A stretch of DNA of 64,000 nucleotides, from NCBI GenBank assembly GCA_012934845.2, contig WNNJ02002348.1, positions 1 to 64,000 of the forward strand, read 5' to 3'. This DNA is from Pomphorhynchus laevis. Its lineage: Eukaryota > Acanthocephala > Palaeacanthocephala > Echinorhynchida > Pomphorhynchidae. Shown here one piece after another: positions 55,335 to 64,000 of this stretch (position 1 is the stretch's first letter; every line of letters begins with the position of its first letter). Under the pieces are notes generated by a model. The model saw only the letters and a program-made list of their open reading frames with translations, was not told where the DNA came from and did no database searches. The translations under genes and the position numbers were made by a program.

Positions 55335-56050
55335 TCAGCAACATCCCGATCTTGATTGGTGGAGTAGATCGAGCTGACCCGTCACGCTTCTTAGAGCGGG
55401 GGTATTTAATAATTTAGCAGGCACAGGTGCCACAGTGGGCGTGCCCACAAGGGAGGACACCAATGACATCAAAAATGTTTGAAGTTTGTTAATAATAGAC
55501 TTCTTCTGGTTTGCTAGTAGATTAAGAATGTCATTATTTAAGAATCGATCAGGATGAGCAGCGGCAGCAGAATACGATTTCGAAATTGGTCTCGAGTATT
55601 TCTGTTTGTAAGCCTTGAACATGGTGCACTTTCTTGGCCATGCGTGGTGCACTCAACCACAGTTAACGCAAGAGGTGTAGCTAAGCATTTATAGTTATTA
55701 ACCAGGTGCAGGCAATCCTCCTTGCCGCACACACTACAAATCAGAGAACGAGAACAGGAGGACAACCAAAAGGGTTAATTGCTGAAGAGGTAAGCAGGTG
55801 CCCATTGTCCAAATCAGTCTCAGCAAAGGCAACTGGAAATGGGTCACCGCCTTTACCCAGCACCTGCCTGATAGAAAATAATTTAAATTGTTTCTTTAGT
55901 TGTTCAACATCCTCGTCGGAATTAAAGGACTGATAATTTGAGACTCTTACCGTGCATTTCAGCGGCAGAATGGAAATAGATCCAAGAGAAGAAAGATTAA
56001 TAGAAACGTATGGCACCATTGGAGAAGGACACCCTGAGAGTGTTCTCAAG
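55335..56050 (-). pseudogene. LINE-A ORF1, copy A7
   Basis: First frame 56049-55741: YVSINLSSLGSISILPLKCT, KKQFKLFSIRQVLGKGGDPF (cf. IFNLRQILGRDGNPIQ in A3), PVAFAETDLDNGHLL. Later pieces: CSRSLICSVCGKEDCLH (second knuckle) and HAWPRKCTMFKAYKQKYSRP, RFLNNDILNLLANQKKSIIN. The first CCHC knuckle is deleted together with the preceding segment. Confidence 0.75.
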
Positions 56051-56164
56051 GCTTTATCAGAGTTAAAACAAATTTAAGTTTCTTTTGCTTTTCTTAATTG
56101 CAAATAATTGAAAGATTAATAATTTGTTTTTTTTTTCAGCTAGGGTACGAGCTGGGAAAAAATA

Positions 56165-57070
56165 AATAACAGACTAAGGAATAAATGTAGATCTCAATTC
56201 TTTATTATTACAAATTTTCTGTCCTAATGGTGGTAACAGCTCACACCTTATTTTATGAATGTACTTGCATATGATCCTATTATTTCTTAACTTTTAGAAT
56301 TATTTAAAAGTCCGGCTATATTTATGTTATCTATACATTTATTAATGAAGTTTATGGTTAATGTATATTTTCTATTGTTATTATTTACATTTATTGTACG
56401 ATTATAGTATTTTGTATTCCAAAACCTGTCTATTATACAACTTATCCTATCATAGTCGTTAATTAATTTTTGATTTATTGAACATATGATATCTTTAGAT
56501 ATAATTTGTTCAATATCAACTCTCAAAAGTTGTGTTAATGTTTCTAAGTGTTCATTTATATACTTATCTTGAATATTTTTATATTTTTAATATTTTATAT
56601 CTTTAATATTTTTCCGACTTTTGCATTTTATATTGCAATAACTGTCTATTGTAAATTTTAATCTGTCATAATTGTTAATTAATCTTTGATTTATTGAACA
56701 AATGATATCTTTAGAAAAACTTTTTATATTTACATAAAGATATTTTAGCTTATTATCTCATAAAAGTTGTTTTAATATTTCTAATTGTTTATTTATATGC
56801 ATATCTTTTTTAATATTTTTAACTCTATTTTTCTTATTCATTTTATCACCATGACTTCTTGGTTTGCGTTTTAACGGATTATTATAATATAGTTGTTTAT
56901 TATGTATTATACTACTTCTGCCAATTCCTTGTCCCACGTCATTCAATCCTAATGGGTACATAGAGTTAAGCGTTTTAATCCAAAAATCTTTTTCTAATAG
57001 TTCTTGATTTAATATTGCCTTATCTTCTTCGTTAATAAGTAATTTACACTTTTTAATATCCTATCATATT
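56165..57070 (-). mobile_element. Penelope-like element 3' part with GIY-YIG tail (copy PLE2)
   Basis: Minus strand, about 57050 down: KCKLLINEEDKAILNQELLE, KDFWIKTLNSMYPLGLND (end of a GIY-YIG-type nuclease as in PLEs), then VGQGIGRSSIIHNKQLYYNN and a basic tail. Further down, a second piece ENIINKFINKCIDNINIAGL-like (56526-56287) and a 3' UTR to about 56165. The copy is an inverted partner of PLE3 (58655-59440); the outer 300 bp of both are nearly the same. Confidence 0.72.
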
Positions 57071-57305
57071 AAAAACTTGTCATATTAGCTTTTGAGATTA
57101 TCGTGATAATCTCGCGTAACTGGGGTTGAGACTGATCTAGCTAGACGAGTTGGACTGGACTTAAACAGACACTTATCAATGGCTACTTACACGACAAACT
57201 ATACAGGGCCGGATAATCTCGCAGTGAGACAATTACCCAGCAAGTCACATTCACATTCGCAGAAGAAAAAGAATCGGAAGTGAAGGCTGTGTTTTTTTCA
57301 TACAT
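57071..57305. other. Segment inside the inverted PLE pair
   Basis: Contains a 9-bp dyad (GAGATTATC GT GATAATCTC, about 57092-57111), with GATAATCTCGC repeated at 57101 and 57213. Not recognised otherwise. It may be PLE terminal-repeat sequence. Confidence 0.4.
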
Positions 57306-57354
57306 TCGTATCCTTATGGATCTAAGCTGCGTGCCTAGATCCATAAGAATACGA
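57306..57354. repeat. 19-bp stem-loop
   Basis: TCGTATCCTTATGGATCTA (57306-57324) pairs with 57336-57354 with a single G.T position, across an 11-base loop AGCTGCGTGCC. Purpose unknown. Confidence 0.85.
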
Positions 57355-57398
57355 TTATATACTTTAATGAAGTGTAGAAAACAGGCAAAGACACTTAC

Positions 57399-57502
57399 AC
57401 TTATAATTTATTTAAACGTTTCGTCCTTTATAGGGACTTCGTCAGTATAACAATATACTGACGAAGTCCCTATAAAGGACGAAACGTTTAAATAAATTAT
57501 AA

Positions 57503-57504
<2 letters not shown>
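57399..57504. ncRNA. Back-to-back hammerhead-like motifs in a perfect palindrome
   Basis: Arms 57399-57449 and 57454-57504 are exact complements (51 bp) around the loop ACAA. Each strand carries the same hammerhead-like core. On the plus strand: CTGACGA (57458-57464), one extra A, stem II GTCC/GGAC (57466-57469 and 57477-57480) with loop CTATAAA, then GAAA (57481-57484) and CGTTTAAATAAATTATAAG. Penelope-like elements are known to carry hammerheads in their terminal repeats. The palindrome lies between two inverted PLE ends, which fits a head-to-head junction of two such repeats. As the arms are complementary, the palindrome may instead fold on itself. Confidence 0.65.

Positions 57505-57554
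<50 letters not shown>
57505..57554. repeat. (TA)n microsatellite
   Basis: About 24 TA units between the palindrome and the first 390-bp repeat unit. Confidence 0.95.
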
Positions 57555-57557
<3 letters not shown>

Positions 57558-58528
57558 TAGTGCGAAAAATCGCTTGAAACTGTGGTCCAGGAGCCTAAAC
57601 TGGCTACTATTGATTTAAAATCCATATGAGCTGCTAAAAAACTGGACTTCGATCATCAGCTCCATCAGTCTAATGTATCACTCCGAGACGCCCCGAACCA
57701 CCCAGCAGTCATCGTCAGTCGGATGAAGTGGTTAGGGTGCGTTTCGACTGCTTTTGTGATAACTATAAAGACACCAGCAATTCCTCACGATGCTAAACAA
57801 AACTCAGGTGCAGAAAGCGTTTTTACTGGCTTGCTGCGTGTGTGGACCTTCTAGTTATTCTTTATATGCACAAATGCGTATCCGTTGGTTACGAGGGCAC
57901 TGAATTTCTCACAGGATTCAGAAAGGAATACGTTTTTTATAAATTGGAAGTGCGAAAAATCGCTTGAAACTGTGGTCCAGGAGCCTAAACTGGCTACTAT
58001 TGATTTAAAATCCATATGAGCTGCTAAAAAACTGGACTTCGATCATCAGCTCCATCAGTCTAATGTATCACTCCGAGACGCCCCGAACCACCCAGCAGTC
58101 ATCGTCAGTCGGATGAAGTGGTTAGGGTGCGTTTCGACTGCTTTTGTGATAACTGTAAAGACACCAGCAATTCCTCACGATGCTAAACGAAACTCAGGTG
58201 CACAAATCGTTTTTATTGGCTTGTTGCGTGTGTGGACCTTCTAGTTATTCTTTATTTGCGCAAATGCGTATCCGTTGGTTACGAGGGCACTGAATTTCTC
58301 ACAGGATTCCGAAAGGAATACGTTTTTTATAAATTGGTAGTGCGAAAAATTGCTTGAAACTGTGGTCCAGGAGCCAAAACTGGCTACGATTGATTTTAAA
58401 TCCATATGAGCTGCTAAAAAAACTGGACTTCGATCATCAGCTCCATCAGTCTAATGTATCACTCTGAGACGCCCCTAACCGCCCAACAGTCATGGTCAGT
58501 CGGATGAAGTGTTTAGGGTGCGTTTCGA

Positions 58529-58532
<4 letters not shown>
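57555..58532 (+). repeat. 390-bp tandem repeat, two and a half units
   Basis: The anchor TGCGAAAAATCGCTTG recurs at 57561, 57951 and 58341, a period of exactly 390. Units 1 and 2 are about 98 percent alike. Unit 3 has more changes and breaks off after CGTTTCGACTG, where TA repeats begin. No coding frame. Dispersed relatives exist (97-262 on the other strand), so the unit is a mobile or satellite family rather than a purely local duplication. Confidence 0.92.

Positions 58533-58594
<62 letters not shown>
58533..58594. repeat. (TA)n microsatellite
   Basis: About 30 TA units at the broken end of the third 390-bp unit. Confidence 0.95.
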
Positions 58595-58597
<3 letters not shown>

Positions 58598-58654
58598 AAC
58601 GTACCAACTGCTAAAAACTAGGTTTAGCCAACACATATATAATATACAGCATTA

Positions 58655-59440
58655 TAGTCAAACTATATTTCATAAGCATATGAAATTAATAGGACATGAT
58701 ATGGGATACTGTAAATTACTTATTTTAGAACATATTGTTGAAGAAGATAAGGCAATATTAAATCGAAAACTATTAGAAAAAGAAAATTTTTGGATTAAAA
58801 CGCTTAATTTCATGTACCCATGACAATTAATCAATTCTTCGGGGTACAAAGAATTGGCAGAAGTAGTATGGTAAATAATAAACAACTATATTATAATAAT
58901 TCAGTTAAACGCTTGCCAAGAAGTCTGTTGATAAAAGAAAAAAGAAAACTAGAGTTAAAAATATTAAAAAGATATGTATATAAATGAACAATTAGAAATA
59001 TTAAAACAACTTTTAAGATTTAAATTTGAAGAAAGATGGCAAAAACCAACGCAAACTTTTCGAAGCTGAAAGATATTAATGTAAATATAATAAGTTTTTC
59101 TAAAGAAAAACTATCAAAGAATAATTAACGACTGATAAACAACTAATTAACAAATGATATCTAAAGATATTATATGTCTTTTATGTTATACAAAATACTA
59201 TAATCGTACAATAAATGTAAATAATAACAATAGAAAATATACATTAACCATAAACTTCATTAATAAATGTATAGATAACATAAATATAGCCGGACTTTTA
59301 AATAATTCTAAAAGTTAAGAAATAATAGGATCATATGCAAGTACATTCATAAAATAAGGTGTGAGCTGTTACCACCATTAGGACATAAAATTTGTAATAA
59401 TAAAGAATTGAAATCTACATTTATTTTTTATTCTAATTCA
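58655..59440 (+). mobile_element. Penelope-like element 3' part (copy PLE3)
   Basis: Plus strand: CKLLILEHIVEEDKAILNRK, LLEKENFWIKTLNFMYP (GIY-YIG end region), several breaks, then FEERWQKPTQTF near 59030 and a 3' UTR that is the inverted match of 56165-56500 (shared ATAAACTTCATTAATAAATG, GGTGTGAGCTGTTACCACCA). It lies tail-out relative to PLE2, so the two copies form a 3.3-kb inverted pair. Confidence 0.72.
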
Positions 59441-59644
59441 TCATATATTATTTATTAGTCAATTCATAAAAATCGACTTTTAAAAATATAAATTCCAATA
59501 TTATAAATATTTTACAAAATATTTTTATTTACAAAGTGTATCATTGGCTCGTTGCAATCAATTGAGAAATAAATTTATGGTAAATAAAAAGTGAATGAAA
59601 TCGAGCTAATTGATAAAAACATCTATTCGCTTGCATTAAAAACT
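59441..59644. other. 3' flank of the SLC35A4-like gene
   Basis: AT-rich. Near 59560-59580 the minus strand has a plausible poly(A) region (AATAAATTT-type words occur in both strands). No distinct signal is chosen. Confidence 0.3.
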
Positions 59645-60384
59645 TTATTTATCCTTATAATAAAGACAATAACAGACAATAATCATTGACACGTATACGT
59701 AGAATGAGTTTGGCAAACTATATCCAAGCACTAGAGAAGACAAAAGTGCGTTTACTGCTAGCGCCAATGACAATATGTACAATCTTACTATACTTCCAAG
59801 ATATTTTAAAATCACTGACATTAACAAACCACTTGTACCTTGTGAAACGACCAATATCCACGTGTACTCAGAAAATCCGTTAAAACATTCACTGAATCTA
59901 ACTACCGGTACGTATAAATCGATTTGTCGATGCATATTTGATGTTGTAAGCAATTTGACTAACGAGTTCAGTAAAATTGAATAGCTGTAGATTTGTGCAT
60001 TCTGTGCATGAATAGATGTCCGTGGCAAGTTTTTAAGTGTAAACTCGCATAATGTTCCAGCGGCTGCCGATGCTGTACAATATACGAGTAGTAGCAAAAT
60101 ACCGGGTGTTGTAATATTAACACGGCGGGAATCAGACTGAGTGAACTGGTTAACATTATCATCTAATCCGTAAGCAGCACATGTAAACGTTAAAAGTCCA
60201 ATTGATATCCATTGTTTTGTTCTGAATGTTTTTCTTAGTAGCTTACAGTAGAATATAGAAGTGATAGGAATTTTAAGTTGACTGAGAATTTGATAAGATA
60301 CAGGATCGAGCAACGATTGTAGCATCATTGCGGCATTATTTGTAAATGTATATAAAGCGGCTATTATAAAAAAGAAATATCTTC
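59645..60384 (-). CDS. SLC35A4: SLC35A4-like nucleotide-sugar transporter, last exon
   Basis: The exon starts at 60384 after an AG (RRYFFFIIAALYTFTNNAAM) and ends DKstop at 59645, about 246 residues. It holds some seven hydrophobic segments. Diagnostic blocks: SLLDPVSYQILSQLKIPITS (human SLC35A4 has YMDPSTYQVLSNLKIGSTAV), KQWISIGLLTFTCAAYGL, NGFSEYTWILVVSQGTSGLL, MSVILKYLGSIVRLYILS, and the end YCLYYKDK (human LYYGSR). Members of SLC35A carry nucleotide sugars or act as regulators in Golgi membranes. SLC35A4 itself has no settled substrate. The listed 227-residue frame starting at an internal Met is only part of the exon. The first exon piece at 63776-64000 completes the first membrane segments. 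Confidence 0.9.
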
Positions 60385-61429
60385 CTTCGTCATGTTAAAG
60401 ATTATGTTGAATACAGAAAAAAATTGATAAGAAATTGATAATCAACATAATATTGGCTCATACAATCAACCACCTTGTGGCTGCTGGTTTATCACGCGAT
60501 AGCGATCAGCGCATCGCTTTGTTTTTTTAAGCCGATAAGTGACCTTGTTTAGATCCTAAAAACCTTGTTTAGATCCCTACAGTTAGAGTGCCGTGATCCA
60601 TACAAATAAAGTGTCATAAATTGTCCTTCAATGACAATTAAATTTTAGAAACGATAAAACGTCATGAATGACATATTTACGACGGTTTTCAGAGTATATG
60701 GAAATCGACGGGTAAAGCGTCCCTGCAACAACAATTACAGATGACAATATAAGAGAACGATTGTGGAATACACATTTCAAGCTAAATTATCCTTTGAACG
60801 ATTACTTGAACTTAAGAATGATCAGAGATGCTTTAGTATACAGGCAAATGTACAGAAAATTTGCACGGGTGGTGCAATGTACGAGTTGGATGTAGATGAG
60901 CTTAATAAGCGTTAGAGATGTAATCAATTTTCTAATAATCACATTTTCACTATTCTAATCATTTTCTATCACATTTCACTATTCTAGTTTCAGCAGTACT
61001 TAAACTGTGGATAAGGTTTCAGCAAATCTTGTTACTTTTACCAGTAACCTTTAATGGTAAAATGTTACTACGCTTAGAGAGACTTTAGAAATCCCTTCCA
61101 ATGAATTTTTCAAAAGTGAAAAACATTAAATAGAAATGATCGATTTCAAAATTTGGCTTGGCTTCGCTCTCATTAGGTAAGTGCTTGTTTTGCAAGTAAT
61201 GCTCGCATTGCCCGATGCACATCATCACTACATACTCATATATGTACGAATAAATACTCATATATGTACTCATATATGTACGGATAAAATACTTCATATA
61301 ATGATATATATATGTTATTATAGTATTTGGAGATCAATGAATTATTATAATACTTTTTTAATTTAACTTGATTGCATCTGTGAGCTGAAATTATTCTGGT
61401 TATGGCACGAAATAATCATCACAGGTATT
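60385..61429 (-). other. Intron of the SLC35A4-like gene, 3' part
   Basis: The intron runs 60385-63775 (minus strand), donor GTTGAA at 63775 and acceptor GACGAAG ending at 60385. It joins codon phase 1 cleanly (LNRL-RRYFFF). This part is unremarkable AT-rich DNA, with a short tandem of TACTCATATATGTA words at 61230-61280. Confidence 0.6.
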
Positions 61430-61473
61430 GTTTCTATTATTGATACAGCAGGACGCTACTAATCAGCCTGGGT

Positions 61474-61520
61474 GGGTCTCATCAGCTGCTGACCCAGACC
61501 TACATTTCACGTTTCGACCC
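61474..61520 (-). ncRNA. 47-nt permuted hammerhead-like block, copy 1
   Basis: Minus strand: GGGTC-GAAAC, 25 nt, CTGATGA-GACCC. The closing stem GGGTC/GACCC is perfect and puts a C and a G next to GAAA and CTGATGA, as stem II of a hammerhead does. The order (GAAA first, CTGATGA last) is that of a hammerhead opened at stem II. Confidence 0.45.
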
Positions 61521-61964
61521 TTATTATCAGCTTACTCCGTGTACACCCAGGCTGATTACCCTGTGCACTCGTTCTTAACAGTTTTACTCCGTCTTAATTT
61601 CGGATTACCCCCTGTGCACGGGGTAATCCGAGCACGGGTTACCCCGTGCACACCCAGGCTTACTCCGACCTAAGTTCGGATTCAAACTTAGGACGTATGA
61701 ATCGCACTTCCAAGGTTACCTCCAATAGGCTACCTGATCCAATGGTGTAGATATACATTTCTGTATATTACTTTTGGAATGGCCTACCTTATGTATGTGA
61801 TATGCTAGCCGGATCACTGTTTTTTATTATGTCGCTTGCAATGAATGTTTTTAATTTAAGTTGATTACATCTGTGAGCTGAAAATCTTCTTGTTGTGGCA
61901 CAATATCATCACAGGTATTGTTACTATTTTTTGATACAGCATTAAGCTACTAATCAACCTGGAC

Positions 61965-62011
61965 AGGTCTCATCAGCCGCTTACCCAGACCTACATTTCA
62001 TTTTTCGACAC
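61965..62011 (-). ncRNA. 47-nt permuted hammerhead-like block, copy 2 (decayed)
   Basis: Minus strand: GTGTC-GAAAA ... CTGATGA-GACCT. The closing stem has lost pairs. Same 47-nt spacing. Confidence 0.35.
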
Positions 62012-62387
62012 TCATTATCTGCTTACTCTGTCCACTGGTGCTGATCGGATTCGAATTTAGGACGTTTGTATCGCATTACAACGTAGATATAGATTAGATA
62101 TTAGTTCCATTAGATATTCGTTCCATATTACTTCCATGTAGATATGCATTTCTGTATATTACTTTTGGTAGGGCCTATCTTATGTATGTGATCCGCTAGC
62201 AGCAGATAGAACCAACTTAGAAGCAGACCCTAATACATGCTAATGACGTATTTCCTATGATGAAATTTGATTATTTAGTGTATCTTATTCTAATAAAAAG
62301 TTTATTCTTCTGGTTATGGCACGAAATAATCATCACAGGTATTGTTTCTATTATTGATACAGCAGGATGCTACTAATCAGTCTGAAT

Positions 62388-62434
62388 GGGTATCATCAGC
62401 AGCTGATCCAGACTTACATTTCACGTTTCGACCC
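62388..62434 (-). ncRNA. 47-nt permuted hammerhead-like block, copy 3
   Basis: Minus strand: GGGTC-GAAAC ... CTGATGA-TACCC. Four of five closing pairs are kept. Confidence 0.4.
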
Positions 62435-62510
62435 TTATTACCTGATTACTCTCTACATTGGGCTGATTGGATTCGAACTCCAATCAGCACCAGTGTAAGG
62501 CAGATAATAA

Positions 62511-62557
62511 GGGTCCAAACGTGAAATGTAAGTCTGGATCAGCAGCTGATGGGACCC
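62511..62557 (+). ncRNA. 47-nt permuted hammerhead-like block, copy 4
   Basis: Plus strand: GGGTC-CAAAC ... CTGATGG-GACCC. The stem is perfect, but both core boxes have a change, so it is probably inactive if it ever was a ribozyme. Confidence 0.4.
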
Positions 62558-62610
62558 ACCAAAGATGATTAGTAGTGTCTTGCTGTATAACGAATATAAA
62601 CTATACTTGT

Positions 62611-62991
62611 AAGGATAATGTCGTGCCAAAGCCAGTACTCTGATAATATTAATAAATTATATTATTCAGCCACATTTAAGGGCTGATTAATATAATTGGT
62701 TCAAGTTGTAACTCATAATGACACTGCCATCGTGATTCGAGTTAAAAATTGGCAATTTTAATTCGAAATTAGTTTTCAGCACGTGTAATCGATGAGTGAC
62801 ATGAAAAACGTCTTCAATTGATCATAATGATTATAACGGATAAAGCAATATCCATTGTACCATATTTTCGACGTAGTTACATAATAAGTGATCAATACCG
62901 CAATTCAATATAAAATAAGGAATTATCGAATTATTATTAACGAAATATGGGTTAAATTGAATTTGAATGAGGATTGCGACGGTGTGGTAGC
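62611..62991. other. Intronic AT-rich DNA
   Basis: No feature recognised. Confidence 0.35.
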
Positions 62992-63566
62992 ATTTAAATT
63001 AGAAGAAAGATGGCAAAAATCAATGCAAAATTTATTGAATTGAATATTTTGATGCCTAGCTGGCATCATCTTCAGCAATCTGAAATGAAGGCAAAAAAGT
63101 GTACACGTCAACATAAAAATGAAGAAAAAAGTCAAAACAAGGAAAACCAGCGCTAATCTCGTCAATTTGCTATGTAATACCTCCCAACATTAGATGATAT
63201 CCATCCTTCTCATTTAATTTGAAACAATTTGATCGGACACACAATTAACTTTGATGAAGTTAAAGTCCTTGCTTATCGACAACAAGCCTTCCAATGACAG
63301 ATTCTTGAATCACTGTATATCCGCGATCTCAATCCGAAGTTAAATGAGAAGGATGGATATCATCTCATGTTGGGTAGTATTACATAGCAAATTGACGAGA
63401 TTAGCGCTGGTTTTCCTTGTTTTGACTTGTTTCTTCCTTTTTATGTTGACGTGTACACTTTTTTTGCCTTCATTTCAGATTGCTGAAGATGATGCCAGCT
63501 AGGCATCGAAATATTCAATTCAATAAATTTTGCGTTGATTTTTGCCATGTTTCTTCTAATTTAAAT
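62992..63566. repeat. Foldback element, 228-bp arms
   Basis: Arm 62992-63219 pairs with 63338-63566 at roughly 95 percent around a 118-bp centre. The outer edge (ATTTAAATTAGAAGAAA, ATGGCAAAAATCAA) resembles the 3' part of PLE3 (59020-59060), linking this foldback to Penelope-like ends. Its right arm holds a hammerhead-like motif. Confidence 0.9.
63483..63511 (+). ncRNA. Hammerhead-like motif in the foldback arm
   Basis: CTGAAGA (63483-63489), one extra T, stem II GATGCC/GGCATC (63491-63496 and 63502-63507) with loop AGCTA, then GAAA (63508-63511) and ATTCAATTCAATAAATTTTG. The left arm has the inverse copy with GAAA changed to AAAA. Same design as the motif at 57458-57484 and the decayed one at 48241-48273. 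Confidence 0.6.
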
Positions 63567-63775
63567 ATCGGTTAAGTCATTGATACTTTATTGTATTTTT
63601 ATAATTACGTAATAGTTGGGTATACTTTTATTGAATTTATACTTGTTTATAATTGGTTTATATCCAATCAATGAAAACATGGATTATGAAATACAATTTT
63701 ATAATCGTACTCCATTATAACTGGATTTATATAACCACTTTCTCTATATATATTTAATATTAGGCTGTATTCAAC

Positions 63776-64000
63776 GTAATCTGTTCAAATTTTTATCTTT
63801 CAAATCTTGATTTTGTTCCGGCTTTCGAATTAAATATCCCATTGATATAAATATTAGTGAACTTAACAATTTTAACAACTCTATCATGAGGCAAACAACT
63901 GATGACGATGGTTTCTGCTTCGATAACAAAGCGCTTGCGTTATTGGATAGATTCACAAGAACAGCATATGATCCATATAATGTCGACTGCAGAATTACAA
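63776..64000 (-). CDS. SLC35A4: SLC35A4-like transporter, upstream exon (runs off the window)
   Basis: Reading down from the window edge: ILQSTLYGSYAVLVNLSNNA, a loop with SKQKPSSSVVCLMIELLKLL (human SLC35A4: RPSSAVLLTELTKLL), SSLIFISMGYLIRK, then KDKNLNRL, and the donor GT at 63775. The frame is open to 64000, so the true start lies outside. It encodes the first two membrane segments. The join to 60384 keeps the frame and gives an order and spacing equal to the human protein. Confidence in identity comes from the combined exons. Confidence 0.85.

Larger units (their letters stand above)
52640..56090 (-). mobile_element. LINE-A copy A7, near full length
   Basis: Minus strand: ORF1 (about 56050-55335), ORF2 (about 55200-52800), a 3' UTR and a tail read as CTTATTTACTTATTTATC near 52650. 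The RT is the second best preserved of the family. A possible 10-bp duplication (TTTTCTTAAT at 52619 and 56089) does not touch the tail, so it is not accepted as the target duplication. Confidence 0.88.
61430..62610. repeat. Three related repeat units plus an inverted one, inside the intron
   Basis: Copies start TTGATACAGCA at about 61439, 61931 and 62354, same orientation, 420-490 bp apart. A fourth, inverted, ends near 62590 (CTTGCTGTATAAC). Units 3 and 4 form a foldback of about 110-bp arms. Each unit contains CTACTAATCA, then a 47-nt block with TCATCAG and GTTTCGACCC. The foldback at 33.3-34.3 kb contains the same 47-nt block. Unit 1 additionally has short local repeats of GGGGTAATCCGAGC-type words at 61600-61640. 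Confidence 0.82.

Noticed and set aside
52619-56098. TTTTCTTAAT on both sides of LINE-A7 as a target duplication
   Set aside because: The left copy is about 20 bp away from the element's tail and the word is AT-rich; chance is likely.
61085-61297. 70-codon minus-strand frame as an extra SLC35A4 exon
   Set aside because: Its Tyr/Met-rich start comes from a local TATATGTA repeat, and the flanking exons already join in frame with the right spacing.
1-64000. LTR retrotransposons, Polintons or integrated viruses
   Set aside because: No integrase, protease, capsid or envelope block, or long terminal direct repeat pair of that type was seen. All RT fragments have LINE, Penelope-like or the RT/nuclease signatures.
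1-64000. Naming the species or phylum
   Set aside because: Gene content only supports an AT-rich invertebrate; XPD and SLC35A4 residues read by eye cannot separate candidate phyla.

Overview
The window looks like nuclear DNA of an AT-rich invertebrate animal; the phylum could not be settled. It is eukaryotic because it has an XPD/ERCC2 helicase gene, a split SLC35A4-type transporter gene with a GT-AG intron of about 3.4 kb, polyadenylation signals, microsatellites, and at least five groups of animal-type retroelements. There are no operons, CRISPR arrays or prokaryotic signals.

Only three host genes can be supported. A short helical protein, possibly Mediator subunit 30, lies at 9773-10321 (-). 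A full-length, intron-free ERCC2/XPD lies at 34585-36897 (+). The last exons of an SLC35A4-like transporter lie at 59645-60384 and 63776-64000 (-), with the 5' part beyond the window end. XPD (TFIIH) and the possible MED30 both serve RNA polymerase II transcription; nothing suggests co-regulation.

Most of the rest is a retroelement graveyard. LINE-A (I/Jockey-like; zinc-knuckle ORF1, then APE endonuclease-RT ORF2) has about eight copies: 288-1220, 10575-10730, 11204-12970, 15023-18560, 18560-22715, 40743-44577, 44586-47740 and 52640-56090. LINE-B (CR1/L2-like) lies at 2020-3270, 4490-8425, 19703-20700, 25922-25985 and 26207-27205. RTE elements lie at 23733-25526 and 28628-31935. An RT lineage with a C-terminal RHNEIRD nuclease-like domain lies at 12982-15022 and 48950-49530. 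Penelope-like (PLE) pieces lie at 51900-52610, 56165-57070 and 58655-59440. Several insertions keep target-site duplications, so some nesting order can be read.

The least ordinary content is a set of ribozyme-like structures. Three places carry a hammerhead core with a base-paired stem II: a 51-bp-arm perfect palindrome at 57399-57504, the arm of a 575-bp foldback at 63483-63511, and a degenerate copy at 48241-48273. Separately, six 47-nt blocks at 33.6-33.9 kb and 61.5-62.6 kb carry CTGATGA and GAAAC-type boxes in permuted order inside a closing stem that covaries between copies. A RTE insertion at 23.7-25.5 kb is a chimera whose 5' end matches the 3' UTR of the LINE-A copy 1.1 kb away.
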